A stretch of DNA of 64,000 bases. It comes from Aptenodytes patagonicus (Eukaryota > Chordata > Aves > Sphenisciformes > Spheniscidae). Location of the stretch: positions 813,501 through 877,500 of the forward strand of contig NC_134962.1 in the NCBI RefSeq assembly GCF_965638725.1. Direction: 5' to 3'. Position numbers and translations under genes: made by a program. Under the pieces are notes generated by a model. It saw nothing but the letters and a program-made list of their open reading frames with translations. It ran no database searches and was not told the origin of the DNA. The first letter of the stretch is position 1, and every line of letters begins with the position of its first letter. This document shows, piece by piece, positions 14,101-26,500 of this stretch.

Positions 14101-16428
14101 CCTACGCCGGGGGCCACGGTCGAGCCCCAGGTAAGCTCGGGCTCAGCTCCTGCGTGTGATGGATCTGTCCTTGCAAATCACCTCGGGGCTTCTATGAGCA
14201 GCTGCCACACTCACCCCTTCCGCAGTTTGACATTGAAGTCACCGAGCAGGTTGCTGCAATCCTTAATCATTAACTTGAGGTCACCGGGGGAGTCTTGGGT
14301 CAGTGCGATGTGTGATGTGATGTTTGTTTCTACCGAGGATCCGCTCAGAAAGTGAAAAATCCTGAAAAATAAGGAAGTGGCTTGGAGGATTATGGAGGAG
14401 ACCGAAGCAGCCCAGAAGAGCGGTATCTGTGGCTGAATTGCAAGCTTGGGCTTGGCTGGGACAATGTTTTACTCTCAGGACTTCCATCAGACTCCTGGTC
14501 CTGTCAGCAGACCATTGAAGTCCCAGCGTGCAAAGAGGCACGGAGGGGTTTCCAGGACAGTTCTGACTTCAGGTGGAGGAAGGACAAGTCGACATGAAGG
14601 AGCATGGAGCCTTCTTGGCACTTTGCTTCCAACACCTTGTCCACAAGAGGATCTCTGCCTCTGCCTGCCGCCACAGACTGAGACCGTGCCTTTGGAGTGA
14701 GGACAGCTGGAAATGCCCCCAGGGAGAGGCAGCAGCACAGCACAGAGCTTTCCTCACCAGCCCTTTGCTCAGCATTTGGGGATGTTTCTCCATCACCTGG
14801 GAATGTCCCGTCCTCCCCAGCACCCTCAGGCCCCCATGGCCTCGCTCCACTGTCTTGCCCACCAGCTCTGCTCACCCTGGCAAGCGCAGCACCAGCCTCG
14901 AGTACAGGTTCAGCACGAGCTCGCTCCCGCGAAGGACCTTCCATGACACTCGGATGTTCTCGAGGTTCAGCACCTTCAACCTGGGGGTTGACACCAAAGC
15001 AAACCCACCTTGAGATGGCAGAATCAGCAGGAGCAGGACCTACAGTCCCACCTCTTCCTGTTCATCATTTGACCTGTTACCTATGTAGATATTCCCAGTT
15101 AAACGTGTAGGTGGGGAAGGGCCAGCCCCTGCTCCAAGAAGAGCCAACTTCAAAGCAGGGTCAGGTTGCTCAGGGCTGTGTCCCACTGAGTCTCGACCAT
15201 CTCCAAGGGTGGAGATTCCCCCACCTCTCAGGGTGCCCATTGCAGTGTCACATCACTCCCACGGGGAAGACTTTCCCCTGTCGCAGCTCCTCACGTGAGC
15301 TGCGAGCCCAGGACTGGTGGTTTGTGTAACAGGGAGGATCTGGTCCCCTGGAGCACCCCTTTAGGGGAACCTCTCCTCTGAACGTTATTTGTTACCCTGC
15401 AGCAAGCACCACCGCTGTGCTTCTGCTCTGACTTACCAGGCGAAGCGTGTTGACTTGTGAGGGACTCCATCACCCAGCAGTCCTCCTTCACCCAGAAGAC
15501 CATCGAGACCAAGTAGACTTCCATTGCCTAAGAGACCTCCTTTTCCAAGCAGCCCTGTGCCAAGCAGACCTTTCTCTCCAAGAAGGCTTTTATTGCCAAG
15601 GAGGCTGTTGCCGAGGAGACCATTGCCAAGGCCTTCCCCACCAAGGATGCCTGTGCCAAGGCCTTCCCCACCAAGGATGCCTGTGCCAAGCAGACCACTG
15701 CTGCCAGGTTGTCCTCCTGCAACAGGAGAAGTCAGACCTTCATTACTGTTCCGGTTTTCATTGCCAAGAAGCCCTCCTCTCCCAAGCACACCCATGCCAA
15801 GTAGACCTTCCTCACCCAGGAGGCCTGTGCCAAGGACCCCAGATCTGCTGGATTCATTTCCTGCATCAAGGGGACCTCCACTTTCTTCTCCACTCGGACT
15901 TCCTCTGCCAAGGAGGCCAGTACCAAGTAGCCCACCTTCACCAAGAAGGCCTGTGCCAAGCAATCCACCTTTTCTGCTGATGAGACTTTCACTGCCGAGA
16001 AGACCAGCACCAGGCAAACCTGCACCAAGGAAGTCCCAGTTACTAATTAGACTTCCACTGTTGGAAAGATTTCATTGACAAGAAACATTGGATCAGCTAC
16101 GTTAGGTTGACCTGCTCGTGAGGTCTCATGGGGAACTCTGAGCATCCTTGCACAAAGTTGGGTTCCCCATGGAGCCGAGCCTGCCAGGAGGCAGGTCCCT
16201 GATGAGCAGAGGGACGCTCCAAGAGCCTGACGTGACACAGGACACACCGGGACCAAGGCAGGTGTGGCCACCTGTGCCATGACGCTCCCATGGGAAACAT
16301 GGAAAACCCCTGAGCTCACCATCTTTGGGTTGCGCTGGGCCCAGCCCAAGGACACTGCCCTGGTTGAGGAGGCCCTGGGACGGGGGCAGGAGGCCCCCAA
16401 GGAGGACGAAACACCAGAAAGGCAGCAT
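11140..16428 (-). CDS. BPIF paralogue with GLL-rich N-terminus and apparently a single BPI domain
   Basis: The product is a predicted secreted BPI-fold protein. A signal peptide (MLPFWCFVLLGGLLPPSQG) is followed by about 195 residues of GLLGTG/GLLGEG-type repeats. Then comes one BPI domain: LKVLNLENIRVSW, ETNITSHIAL, KDCSNLLGDF and LCPLVNIW, the last two holding the Cys pair expected in the family, and GQFMELDLQ at its end. Exon lengths and phases match those of BPIFB4 next door. After the GQFMELDLQ exon I find no equivalent of family exons 8-15. Instead there is a 43-bp exon (FPSTFIDWLLQ) with a strong donor, then a candidate 32-bp terminal exon giving about 411 residues in all. The gene lies where mammals keep the one-domain BPIFA genes, just after BPIFB4. 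It could be a BPIFA-like gene, an internally deleted BPIFB gene, or a two-domain gene whose second half I missed. Confidence 0.65.
15437..16019 (-). repeat. GLL-repeat coding exon of the leftmost BPIF paralogue
   Basis: This 583-bp exon is read as imperfect [23 protein letters not shown] and GILGGEGLGT motifs, with a non-repetitive Ser/Glu-rich insert (SPSGEESGGPL region) about a quarter of the way in. At 15632-15690 two nearly identical 30-bp copies lie side by side, so the array has grown by unequal exchange. The frame stays open throughout and ends in phase 2, as in the equivalent exons of BPIFB3 and BPIFB4. Confidence 0.85.
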
Positions 16429-18184
16429 GTCTGGTCCCAGCACCTGCGGAGAGACCCACATCAGCCCAAGCACCAGCCCCACTGTGCGGGAATCAGCAGC
16501 CTGGGCACCGGTCCAGCTCTCCATCCTTCACGTGTGCTGCCCCAGGGCAGTGGGGCAGGTCCCCCCCTGGACATGCAGGCACCAGGCATCGTCCCCCAGC
16601 CCCAAGGGACCAACCTGGACCCACAGCACCCTTTTCCCACCCAGAAAGGTCAAACTGCTTCTGGCTATCAGGGAGCAACTGGAGCACGGTGACGTGCTCC
16701 TCCAGAGTCATTGATGTCTCCATGCCTGGCTGGGCTACCCCACTGCAGAGCTGGGTGCCTGACATCTCAGGGAAGCTTGCAGGAACAAAATGCCATTTTA
16801 AAGAGAACAAGAGGAATGGAGATGAGGCAGGAGGACCTTGTACCGAACGAGACGGATGGCTTCCAACCACTCTGAAATGGCCCTGAAAGAAGGACACTCA
16901 AAGGGGCACAGCCGGATAAAAAATGGTCTGTGTCACAGTCGTGTCCTTCTCCCCGTTATGAGGAACACCTTGCGTTATTAAAGATCAAAGCGCAGCCAAA
17001 ATCAGAGTTACTTTTCCATGGGCAGGTTGTTTGTTTTTCTCATCTTGCTCCATCCAGGCTATGGAAAAGAGTCCACTTTCCCTGTATTTGATCTGCCTCT
17101 AGTCAAAAGAAAGCACCGTCAAGGACCTCATGTTCCCGCACGAGCTGGACTTCTTGGGGTTGCAATCAATGTTGTGGAGTGTTTGTTTATGCACAGAAAG
17201 GTGTTTGCAAAGAAATGAAAAAAGGCACCTGCTGAAGTCCCAGGTTAAGGACTGGGACTGGAACCACAAGGTCCCGGTTTAAGGGAGCACCCGCCTGCAC
17301 AGCCCACGTCCCGGGTCGGACACCCCGGCTTGTCTCTTCTGAGAAAAACAGTGTACAGTCTGCAGATTTGAGGTTCAGCACTGAGAAATAACATTATTTA
17401 GGTCAGACTGAACAACTTCTTTATCTGTTCCAGGTACTTTAAAAAAAAAAAAAATCCCTCTATGACAGTTTTTGGCACAATTAAATTAGACTTTAATTCA
17501 CTAGACTGTCTTTTACATTTTCCCTTTGATCAGCACGTAATGATGCACAGCTCCTGTAGCTGTGATTATTGAACAGGAGAGAAAGACAAAGGCTTGAGCA
17601 GCTTCCATTGAAAATCATGTCAAATAAAATCAGTGGGATTTGTTGGAGGGTCTCTGCAAGACGTGTGTAGCATTGTAAAAGGATGCCAAAATGGTTTTCA
17701 GGTCTTTTAGAAGAGCTCTTAGAGAGAATACGTGACAAAGTAGACAACTGTCTCTGCCGTTATTAATGGTATCTATCAGGTTGGTACCTCCTTGGTCACA
17801 CGCATTTAAGCGAGCTGAACATCTTGTACATGCAGAACGCATGTATGGCTTTGCCGATAAATGCTTATTTTATACCAGCTGAGATGAGATCTGATAAGCT
17901 GAAAATCATTCTGAATTCTGGTCACCAAGATCATGAAAAAAATCCTAGTCATTTCTGCTAGCTTAGTCATGATAACAAACTTAACAACAAAAATAAACAT
18001 GGAATTTGACAAGGGAGAGCTCTACTAGCTTCAAAAATAAATTTTCATAAATGATTAAATGCTGCTACAGAAATCAAAGGAAAACATCATTAAAATTCTT
18101 GCTTTTAAAGCCGAGTTACACTTTGCTGTAAGTAGTCTAATGGGAACAGGCGCTCTGTGGCCATGGTACCTTAGTGCCACTTAC

Positions 18185-18258
18185 CTGGAGCCCTTTGATG
18201 TTGCAGTGCAGCTGCCCACGGCCTCTCAGCAGCAGCTGGCAGGAGCTGCTCTTATATA
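18185..18258 (-). promoter_or_regulatory. TATA promoter and non-coding first exon of the leftmost BPIF paralogue
   Basis: TATATAAG reads on the minus strand at 18258-18251. About 25-30 bases further on lies a short exon ending ...GGGCTCCAG followed by GTAAGT (exon end 18185). This is the same arrangement as at BPIFB4 and BPIFB3: TATA box, short 5' UTR exon, intron, then the signal-peptide exon. The start site is inferred at about 18226. Confidence 0.65.
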
Positions 18259-18259
18259 C

Positions 18260-20258
18260 CCGAACTGCAGGAACAAGGAAAGTCCAGGGAAGGATGAAGC
18301 AAGAATAGTTCCTCTTCGCTGGCTGTGAAGTGTGAACCCTGCGCCAGCCTGACCCCGAATGCTCACGTAGCAGCGCCGGGCCGTGGCCAGCAGCACCCAC
18401 CAAGCCCAGTGGCTCACCCCCTTCCCTCGGGCTGGGTGCGGTACCCACCGGCCCTCCTGCCTGGCCAGGGCACACTGCCACCCCGCTCCTCGGGGCTTGT
18501 CCCCTCCTGCCCGCTCTGACTTTCAAGACAGCGCATGCCTGGGGCAGCTGCGCCGGGGCCGAGGGTCCAGCAAGGCAGCCCCCCCGCAGCCCCTGGGTGC
18601 TGGGGCAGGGGCTCACGTCCCCAGGCAAGGGATGCTCTGGATCAGGTCCCATCCAGCCCAGCGCCACGCAGCTCCTTCCACATGGCCCAGCGTGGCTGGC
18701 CATGGCCATGGTAGGGACACAGGCCGTGGCACAGGTGGCTGTTGCCGCTCACAGCAACTCGGTGTCTCTCTCGCTTTGCTCTCCCAAAGCGGCCCAGAGC
18801 AGAGCCAGGAGGGTGCTGGCACCCGACAGCCCCCAGCTGCAAATCCTCCCTGCACTCCCAGCCCCGCTGAAAGCCCCAGAACCCGCTACAAGGGCAGTCA
18901 CCAGAACCGTGTGTGCCACGGGTGGCCGGCGTGGCCACGGCTGCGGTGCAGATGGTGCTGTGCTTTGCAGACAGTAGCGGGTACCAGCTCGCAGCTACAG
19001 CAGCAGTGGTGTCCAGCCCAGGGCAGCCCTCGCTGCCAAGGCAGAGAGGTGGAAATCTGTGATCCCTCGCTCTCCTCCCTCTCCTCTCTGCATCTCCGAA
19101 TTTCCATGGGACACGCAGACCCCAGACCATCCCCTGAGCATCACGGTTCCTATGAGACAACCTCAGAGCAGCCAGTGCGAAGGGGGATGCCACAGGGGCC
19201 TGGGGATGCTCCTGGGTCTCTGGCTGAGCAGAGGGTCCCAGGGAAGGTTTGGGGCAGTTCCTCTCCAGGGTATGCTCCATCATATTCAGCAGGGCACAAG
19301 GGTCTGAGGACAGTGAGAGGTGAGCAATTACCTCCCAACGAGCAAATTATGTACAGAAACAGCACAAGGCTGATTGATTAAAAAAAAAAGTTATCACAAA
19401 CTAAAGAGTATGTGTATTTACGGCATGCCAGCTGTGCCGTGAAAGCTGCCTGTCACCCAGAGGTACACAGGAGACGGCTTGTGCCTCCAAGAAAGATCTT
19501 GGCAGTTTAAAGGAGGCTTGAGAGACAACAAACAAAAGAAAACAGGGAAATAAATACAGAGGGGAAGGGAAAAGGAGCATGAAAGATGACAGGAAAAACC
19601 TGAGTCTGAGGTTTCAGGTGGTTTTCAGGGTGGATCTAGACTGGACAAGGGCAGGACAGTCTCAAAGGCAGCAATATTACAGCCGTCCCAGCTATTCCCT
19701 TTCACCCCAGGAGCAATCGATGGCTTTAGAGCCTTAAATTAGCAAAAGCTTCATTGCTTCAACAGGCACCTGAACTGCAAGAAAGAGCCCGTGCATAAAT
19801 AAACTGTGCAGTTCATGCAGAGTTCACAGGCATCGATGGATGAATTACCCAGCCATGCGGCATGACTGCTCAGACCCCTGCTCGTGGGCCAGGGGAGCTC
19901 GCTGGGCTCCCCGAGCACTCCCAGGACAAAGCCACGGTAAAGCCCGGGGCAGGTGATGGCGTGAGGGGTCTTCAAGATAAACAAAAGACCCCACAGCTTT
20001 GGGTCCAGGCCCTGAAAAGAGGCCAACATATCTGGATCTAATGCAGTGTTTGCCGGCAGACAGCTCTCTGCCCACCCTGAGCTGGGTGTCGGGTGGGCAG
20101 AGCCGGGGCTGGGCAACCGGGCAGGGGGCTGCAGCCCTCCCACCCACAGGGGCTGGGGTCCCCAGCACAGCGGGGTCTGTCCTGAGCCCCTGGGGTTCAC
20201 CAGAGCTGGCCACCCCCACAGGCTTGAGCACCCACTGTGGCTGCAGAGAGGACTGGCC
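18260..20258. other. Intergenic interval between BPIFB4 and the leftmost paralogue
   Basis: About 2 kb between the BPIFB4 poly(A) signal and the next promoter. It contains a GC-rich block (18380-18960) with a long plus-strand frame that has no family motif and no splice context. I see no repeat or RNA gene. Confidence 0.5.
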
Positions 20259-20264
20259 TTTATT
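20259..20264 (-). terminator. BPIFB4 poly(A) signal
   Basis: AATAAA on the minus strand, 280 bases beyond the BPIFB4 stop codon (20546-20544). This gives a short terminal 3' UTR. Confidence 0.75.
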
Positions 20265-20543
20265 AAACCCAAGCATGAGAATGTAAAATACACCCACGAC
20301 CTTCCGAGCATCCACGAAAGAGTCCAAAACACAACATCTGGAGGCAAAAACCACGTGTGTTCCTTCTGTTCCAAGCAATGTAGGTGGGATGCAACATTCG
20401 CATGGAAAAGACCAAGCTGCTCTTTTGCTGTGTTAAGTATGAAGAGAAATGCGGTGGAGCATCCTTCAGGCAGGCTGGGCTCCCATCCCTCCGGGGCCAG
20501 ACAGGGAAAACCAGGGGACCCTTCCCAGCCCGGCATCCCCAGC

Positions 20544-23500
20544 TCATGCCGACAGCACGATGAGATCCTGGTGAAGCAGATGGGTTACCTTCCCTCTGAA
20601 CATCCTCCGCGCAAGCAACGGGCACGGCCTTTGCTCCAGAGCAGAGCTGAGGTGCCGGCAGAAGAACCTCGGGGAGCGCCTGAGCACTTACTTCCATGAC
20701 ATCAATGTCTGCACTGGTGAAGTCGATGTTCAGCAGCCTCGGGAGGGGAACCCCCACTCCCAGCACGCCTGCGGGTCACAAGCCAGCCCAGCTTAGTGCC
20801 GCGGAAGGAGGGGGTTGCTGCCGAGCTTCTGCCCGGGGCTTGGTCCCCAACTCCATCCTCCCTGTGTGCAAACCCCTCCCTCCGCGAGTGCAAGGCTCTC
20901 CAGAAAGGCTTTGTGTTGTGGGACTTAGTGCGTCGACAAAACATATTGTCATTTGCTCCTGCCAGCAAAGCGGCAGGTGGTGAGCAGCCCCACGGAGGGG
21001 GCTGCGGGGCCCCTGTTTCGTGACATGTGGGTTCACCTCCCGGCAAAATGCTGCCACCTGAAACACCCCCCCCCCCCATCAGTGCAGGTCAGTCCCACTG
21101 GCTCCTGTTCTGTACGGCGAGGTAAACTACACCTGCACAAATTTGGTGTCTTGGCTACAGTCTAGCACAAACAAATATGTGGACGAGGCATAAGAGCTCC
21201 CTTACTGTTCATTGCAGGCAGGAAGGCAACATCGAAAATCTGGTCAACGAGCATCTCCAGGAGTGAGACCTGCAACAAGGAGAGGGGTCGCTTAGTGACA
21301 CTGCTGGTCCCAGTCCCGTGGTCAGCGCAGCCTCACCCTGTCCTCAGGCATGTGGGGATGCTCCGTTCACACCAGCTAAACCCAACCTGAACCCTTGGTG
21401 CTCCAGCTCCACACCCATCTAATGCAAACTCCCAATTTCACAGAAATTGGACTTTAAGCATTCTATGGTCAATTTTTAGTCCCAAAATAATGCCATTCCA
21501 CAGGCCTCTTCCCACTGGCATTAAAGCTGTCTGCACCAAACGTGCTCTATCTGCAAGTATCCTGCGACAGGAGAGCCCGGGATTCCTCCCGACTTTTGCC
21601 GTCGTCCCCTATGAGGCACAGGGATGAGCCTCCCCAGGCGCATCCCGAGGGGACGTCGTGGGCATGTGCGGGGTGTCCTGCGGTCCACCGAGGACCCAAA
21701 CCTCTCCCTCTCAGTGGGGATTTTTTCTGAAAATTGCTCATGGTTCATCCATGAAAAGAAAATCCATCCCCAGAGGTGAAAGAAAGGTGCTATTAAAAAT
21801 ACAACACAACCGTTACACCATAATTGGCCCTTATTTCTCCTGAGCCAATATCTATCAGCACTTTGCTTTCTGCAATGGATTTCGCGTGTTGCTGAGGCTG
21901 CTCGTGTTCTTACATCAAAACCACCAACGGACGAAGACACCAAGGAGAGATCAGCCCTGCAGAAGGAAGCAGAGGTGAGTAAGATCCAAGCAGTTCCTCT
22001 GCTGACCCAGTGCTGTCGATGCCCTCATCGTCGCACAGCCCAGGAGATCCCACGTCCATGGCCACCCCTGGCCACCCCTCAGATGAAGACCAGTGTCCTA
22101 CTTCTCCAGGCTGACGCCGATCTTCAGTTTGTTGTCCTCAACCGAAAACTGGGCCAGCAAGGAGGTGTTCTGCGGTCAAACAGAGAGGTCAGGGCAGGGG
22201 TGGCTCCTCCAGCCCTTGCCCAAGCCCAAGCCTGCAGCCCAGCTGTGTCACATCGGGTGCAGATCCCATCTACTGGCACCCCCACACCTGCTGTGTGGGG
22301 AGGGGGAAACTGCAGGAGGAATTTCTGCATGGGTTGTTCCTTCATACATACAATATTCAGAAGGCAGAGAGACCTCTGGACATCATCTGGGTGGATCACC
22401 ATCACCTCTGCTGTAGCCATGAGCTGGATCACACCTTTATTTTTCTTCAAGGTCACCACAGGTGCTTCAGGGACTGCAATTTTCAGCAGCAATTCACGTG
22501 ACTCGGGGTACGCCTCAAAAACCTGTCAACATCCAAAGGTGGAAAGTTTCTGCTGGCAGGAGCACAAGCAGTGCTGACACTGGACCAGGCAGAACAAATG
22601 AGTAACCAGGAGCCAGAGAGCAGGCTGCCTACTCCGGCAGCATTAGCACCGTGCTGCTCTCAGGGGGCAGATCTGATCCTGAATTGCTCCGGTCCAACGA
22701 GTCTGTATCTCAACAGGCTGAAGTGAAGTCAAGCTAGCTGTGCGCTCAGCCCCGTGGACGCCCTGAGTCTCGCTGAGAGCATCTCATCCCGGTTGGAGGA
22801 CCACAGACAGCCCCGCATCCAGGCAGACGGAGCAGCTGCAAGGCTCACCTGTGACCCCAGAGCTGCAGAGGATGGGCTGACAAACCGGGCTCTGGCCTGC
22901 CATGATTTCCAGTTTTGGACCTAAGTCAGAGCTCGTTCAAGTCCATGGGACATCTGAGATGATGCCTCTGAGGAGGAAGAGACAGGGGGACCTCCCCTGC
23001 CCTGGACGCTGCCTCTCTAACCGGGTTACTTGCAGTGCAAGGGGGAACCAGGACTCACCGCAGGAACCAGGGCTCCAAGGGTTGATGTTGTTAGTGGCGG
23101 GAGCTCAGGAAACTGTGACACAGAAGAGAGAAATGCTGCACGTGTGTGTGGCGGTTTTCAGCAGAATCTGCTTTCACCAGCAACATGCCTGAGGCTTTTA
23201 CCACATGGTCTCTCACTCACATTTTTTGGCTTTTACCACATGGTCTCTCACTCACATTTTTTGGCTTTTACCACATGGTCTCTCACTCACATTTTTTGGC
23301 TTTTACCACATGGTCTCTCACTCACATTTTTCGCCTAAGCTAGCAGAGACCCTGCTAAATGGTACAGAGGTGCTAAGGCATTGCACGGTGGGACCAGTTT
23401 GCATGGCTGACAACCCTGAGTCCTTCCAAACCCAGAGCTGGGCAGTACTCCCTGCTCACCATGCCAGTGGAGATGTCCAGGTCCAGGGCACCCTCCTTCT

Positions 23501-26500
23501 GCAGGACAGACAGCACCGAGCTGAGGAAGTTCACAGAGAGGCCCAGCTGGGAGGAACTGGTGTCCACCATCGGTGGCAGGGGTGGCATGGGGACCCGTGG
23601 TGGTGTGGGGACAGCTTCTGCCTTTCCCAGGGGATAGTCCACCAGGCCTCCTGCCACTCGCCCAACGACAGTCTGGAGTTACAGGGGAAGGAAGCACAGG
23701 CCAAAATGTTTGCAATATTTGCCTTTACGGTTAACTTCATGTTCCTTCAGTGTGAAATTGCTGCACGCACGACCACACCAAGTCAGGCCCTGTGACACTT
23801 CCTTCTCCAGAAGTTCATGAAATGCAAACCCCACTGCGCTCTCCCGTGACGGCGGCAGCAGCAAGAGCAGGGCACCGAGCCGGGACCTCCCCAACCTTTT
23901 CACAGCAACCTCAGAGCCCGCTGCTCAGGTGTAGGTGGCCCCAGGGACAGCCCAAGGAGACTTTCCCAAACCCAAGTGAAACAGCACAACCCTTGTACGT
24001 AGATGGAAGGAGAAGATGCAGGACTTACATTCAAGTCTACCTCAAGGAACTGGCCGGTTACCAGGGGAAGGCTGGACACAGTGTACTGGATACTGCCCAG
24101 CAAGCCCAGGGGCACCAGTGCTGGGGGGAGAGGGAGGGACTCAGCGATTCCCCGCTGGGCTCAGGTGCAAATACCCCCTCCCCTGCTCGGCAGCGGGGTT
24201 TTTTTCCCAGAAGAGCCCTGGCTCGCAGGTGGACTCAGGGCAGCCACTTGGCCCCGGCTCCAAGTGCTCTGTGCTGAGCGGTAATGCCACAGGAGGTGTC
24301 GTTTCCCTAATGAGCAGTGCGTGCAACTGCTGCAAATGGAGGGGACAGCTCACAGCTCACCCCGTTGATGCCACCCTTATGCACCCAGGGGTCTTTCTGT
24401 CCGTGATTAGAGATGGAGAAAGGGGAGATGTGGGGAGGGGACAGCATCCCTCCGGGACACTGCTCCTTGGCTGCTGCCCGGGGGTGACAGGTTCTGGGCA
24501 GCGAGCTGCCGGGGGTCCCCGCTCCCTGCTCGGGGCAGACCTGGGGTCTGTGGGGTGAAGCGGGGGGGTTTGCTCTTCCTGCCTGGGGTGCAGCAGGGGG
24601 GATAGTGTCACAGTCCTCACATGGCCAGAGCAGAGGTGGCACGAGGGGGAAGGCAGGGAAAGGCGTGGGACCCACCAAGTACTTACAGTTTACAAGACCC
24701 AGCTGGTCGTTGACGAGTCCCAGGGCAACGTTGACCACCGGGCAGAGCTGCAAGAGTCGGGGAGGGACGGTGAGTAACCCGTGTTCAGAGCCGGACAAGG
24801 ACACGCAGCCCAGCTCGGCTCTGCCGCGCTTTCCAGGGAACAGGAGCACTGGGCGCATGGGATGGCAGTCCCTGCTGGTGACTCCACGGTGCTGAGGCTG
24901 CACCAGTTCTGGATCTGGCCCTGCGCGCGCCTTGCCCTTCGTCAGACAAGTGGGGTTAGGACTGGGTCCCAGGAGCCCATGTGGGATGGCTGGGGACACC
25001 CTGGGGCTTTCAGGAGGGAGGAGAGATTCAGTTAGCCCATAACACAGTCCAGAGCATCGTTAGAAACTCCCAGGCACTTGGGCAGACCCGCGCCAGGCTT
25101 GTTGACCTTGCATTTGGAAGGAGGGAGCAGCTTCTTCCAAGCAGATGGAGATATGGCACGTCCCCTGCTAATCCCAAACCACTGGGTGGGCAGGTGGACG
25201 CAGCAGCCCTGGCACAATGGCCGTGCTCCCGCCCTGGGACAGGAGCGATGCCGCAGGGAGCTGCACTGCAGCTTTTCGGACTCATTGCTCCTTTCCAGGG
25301 TGGAGGTTTTTTCCAACTTACCAGATTAGGAAGAAGTCTGTTCAGGGCACTTGCCAATAAATTATCCACAACTGGGAGCAGGCTGTGGAAAAATAAAGGA
25401 GCACCATAAAAAAACCTGCTGCAAAGTAAATGGGTCTTGTTAAACAATTCCCTGTGAATAGTGCGGAGCACAGACCTCCCGGAGCAAGGCAATTGCAGCA
25501 GCAAAGTGCATGGTGTATGCTTGGATTTTGCAAGATAAGTGTAATTTGCATCCCAAAATAACCAGCGGGAAATTTATTGCTGCCTTTTATCTAATAGTGT
25601 ATAGTCTCCTTAAATGAGCAGAAACAACCTCAGCCCAGGTGGTTTCTATGATTTATGTATCATGTGCTTACGTCTTAGAAGACCCCATGCAATGTCAGTT
25701 AAAATGACCCATGAATGCAGCACATGGGACAGAAATGTCCCTCCGGGACTGCTGCGGGGTCATGCAGCCCTCTAGGACAACATGTCCATTTGCTGCAGCT
25801 GCACGAGGGGCACACAGGGACCACCGCCACCAGCAGCCCTTTGCTCAGCCCCGTGACAGGGCCGGTGAGTGACTGTCACCTGTAGGAACGGCGGCTGCCG
25901 GTGTCGCAGTCACCCATGGGACTCAGACACGCAATGGGAAGTGCCCTCGTGCATTTGCTGTTCTGCGGGCAGGGGCTGGGGGCCAGCAAAGCCCAGTGGA
26001 GAGGTGGCTCATGCCAGCAGAGGAGGACACCTCCATCACTCACCCTCTCAGGAGTCTGACTTTAATACCACCAAGGATGGTATCGCATCTTTCTGTCACC
26101 AGTTTGGGGTAGCCTGTGCCGTCCATGGTTAGCCTGACCCTTGACGTGATGTTCACTTCCACTGCAATGTCGAGCAAACCCAGGAGGCTGTGCAAGGGGA
26201 AAGGAGTGACCTTCAGTGGAGCAGCCACTTCCCAGCAAACAGGAGCAGTGTGTCCTCCCAGAGACACCCCTTGTGGTGGTGCTTCCACCGGGTCCGGGGG
26301 CACGGGTGGCACTGCCACCAGCACCAGCCCGACCTACCTCTTGGCATTGAGGGCCACCCGTGTGTAGAGGTTGAGGTGGACACCGATGCCAGGCAGGAGC
26401 CGCAGGGACACCCTGGGGAGCGTCAGCTCCACAATCCTCAGCCTGCAGGGACAGTGAGGGAGACACCGCGAGTGATGGCTCTGAGCCCAGCACCCCGCCA

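Larger units (their letters stand above)
11140..16443 (-). other. Exon map of the leftmost BPIF paralogue
   Basis: Coding parts, in transcript order: 16428-16320 (signal peptide; acceptor after 16443), 16019-15437 (GLL repeats), 14980-14876 (105 bp), 14361-14215 (147), 13502-13439 (64), 12903-12843 (61), 12125-12034 (92), 11933-11891 (43). A tentative last exon is 11171-11140, ending in TAG. Phases agree at every junction. The repeat-exon acceptor was set at 16019 because the upstream AG sites give the wrong phase or a stop. The first seven exons are well supported by paralogue lengths; the eighth rests on good splice sites only, and the ninth is a guess. Confidence 0.6.

Noticed and set aside
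18383-19381. 332-codon plus-strand open frame
   Set aside because: GC-rich intergenic block; composition accounts for the length, with no family motif, promoter or conserved splice context.
19751-19773. Alternative last exon of BPIFB4 ending FRCLLKQ or VPVEAMKLLLI
   Set aside because: The exon at 20567-20544 encodes DLIVLSA, matching the human end DLLVLSA, and has a nearby poly(A) signal.
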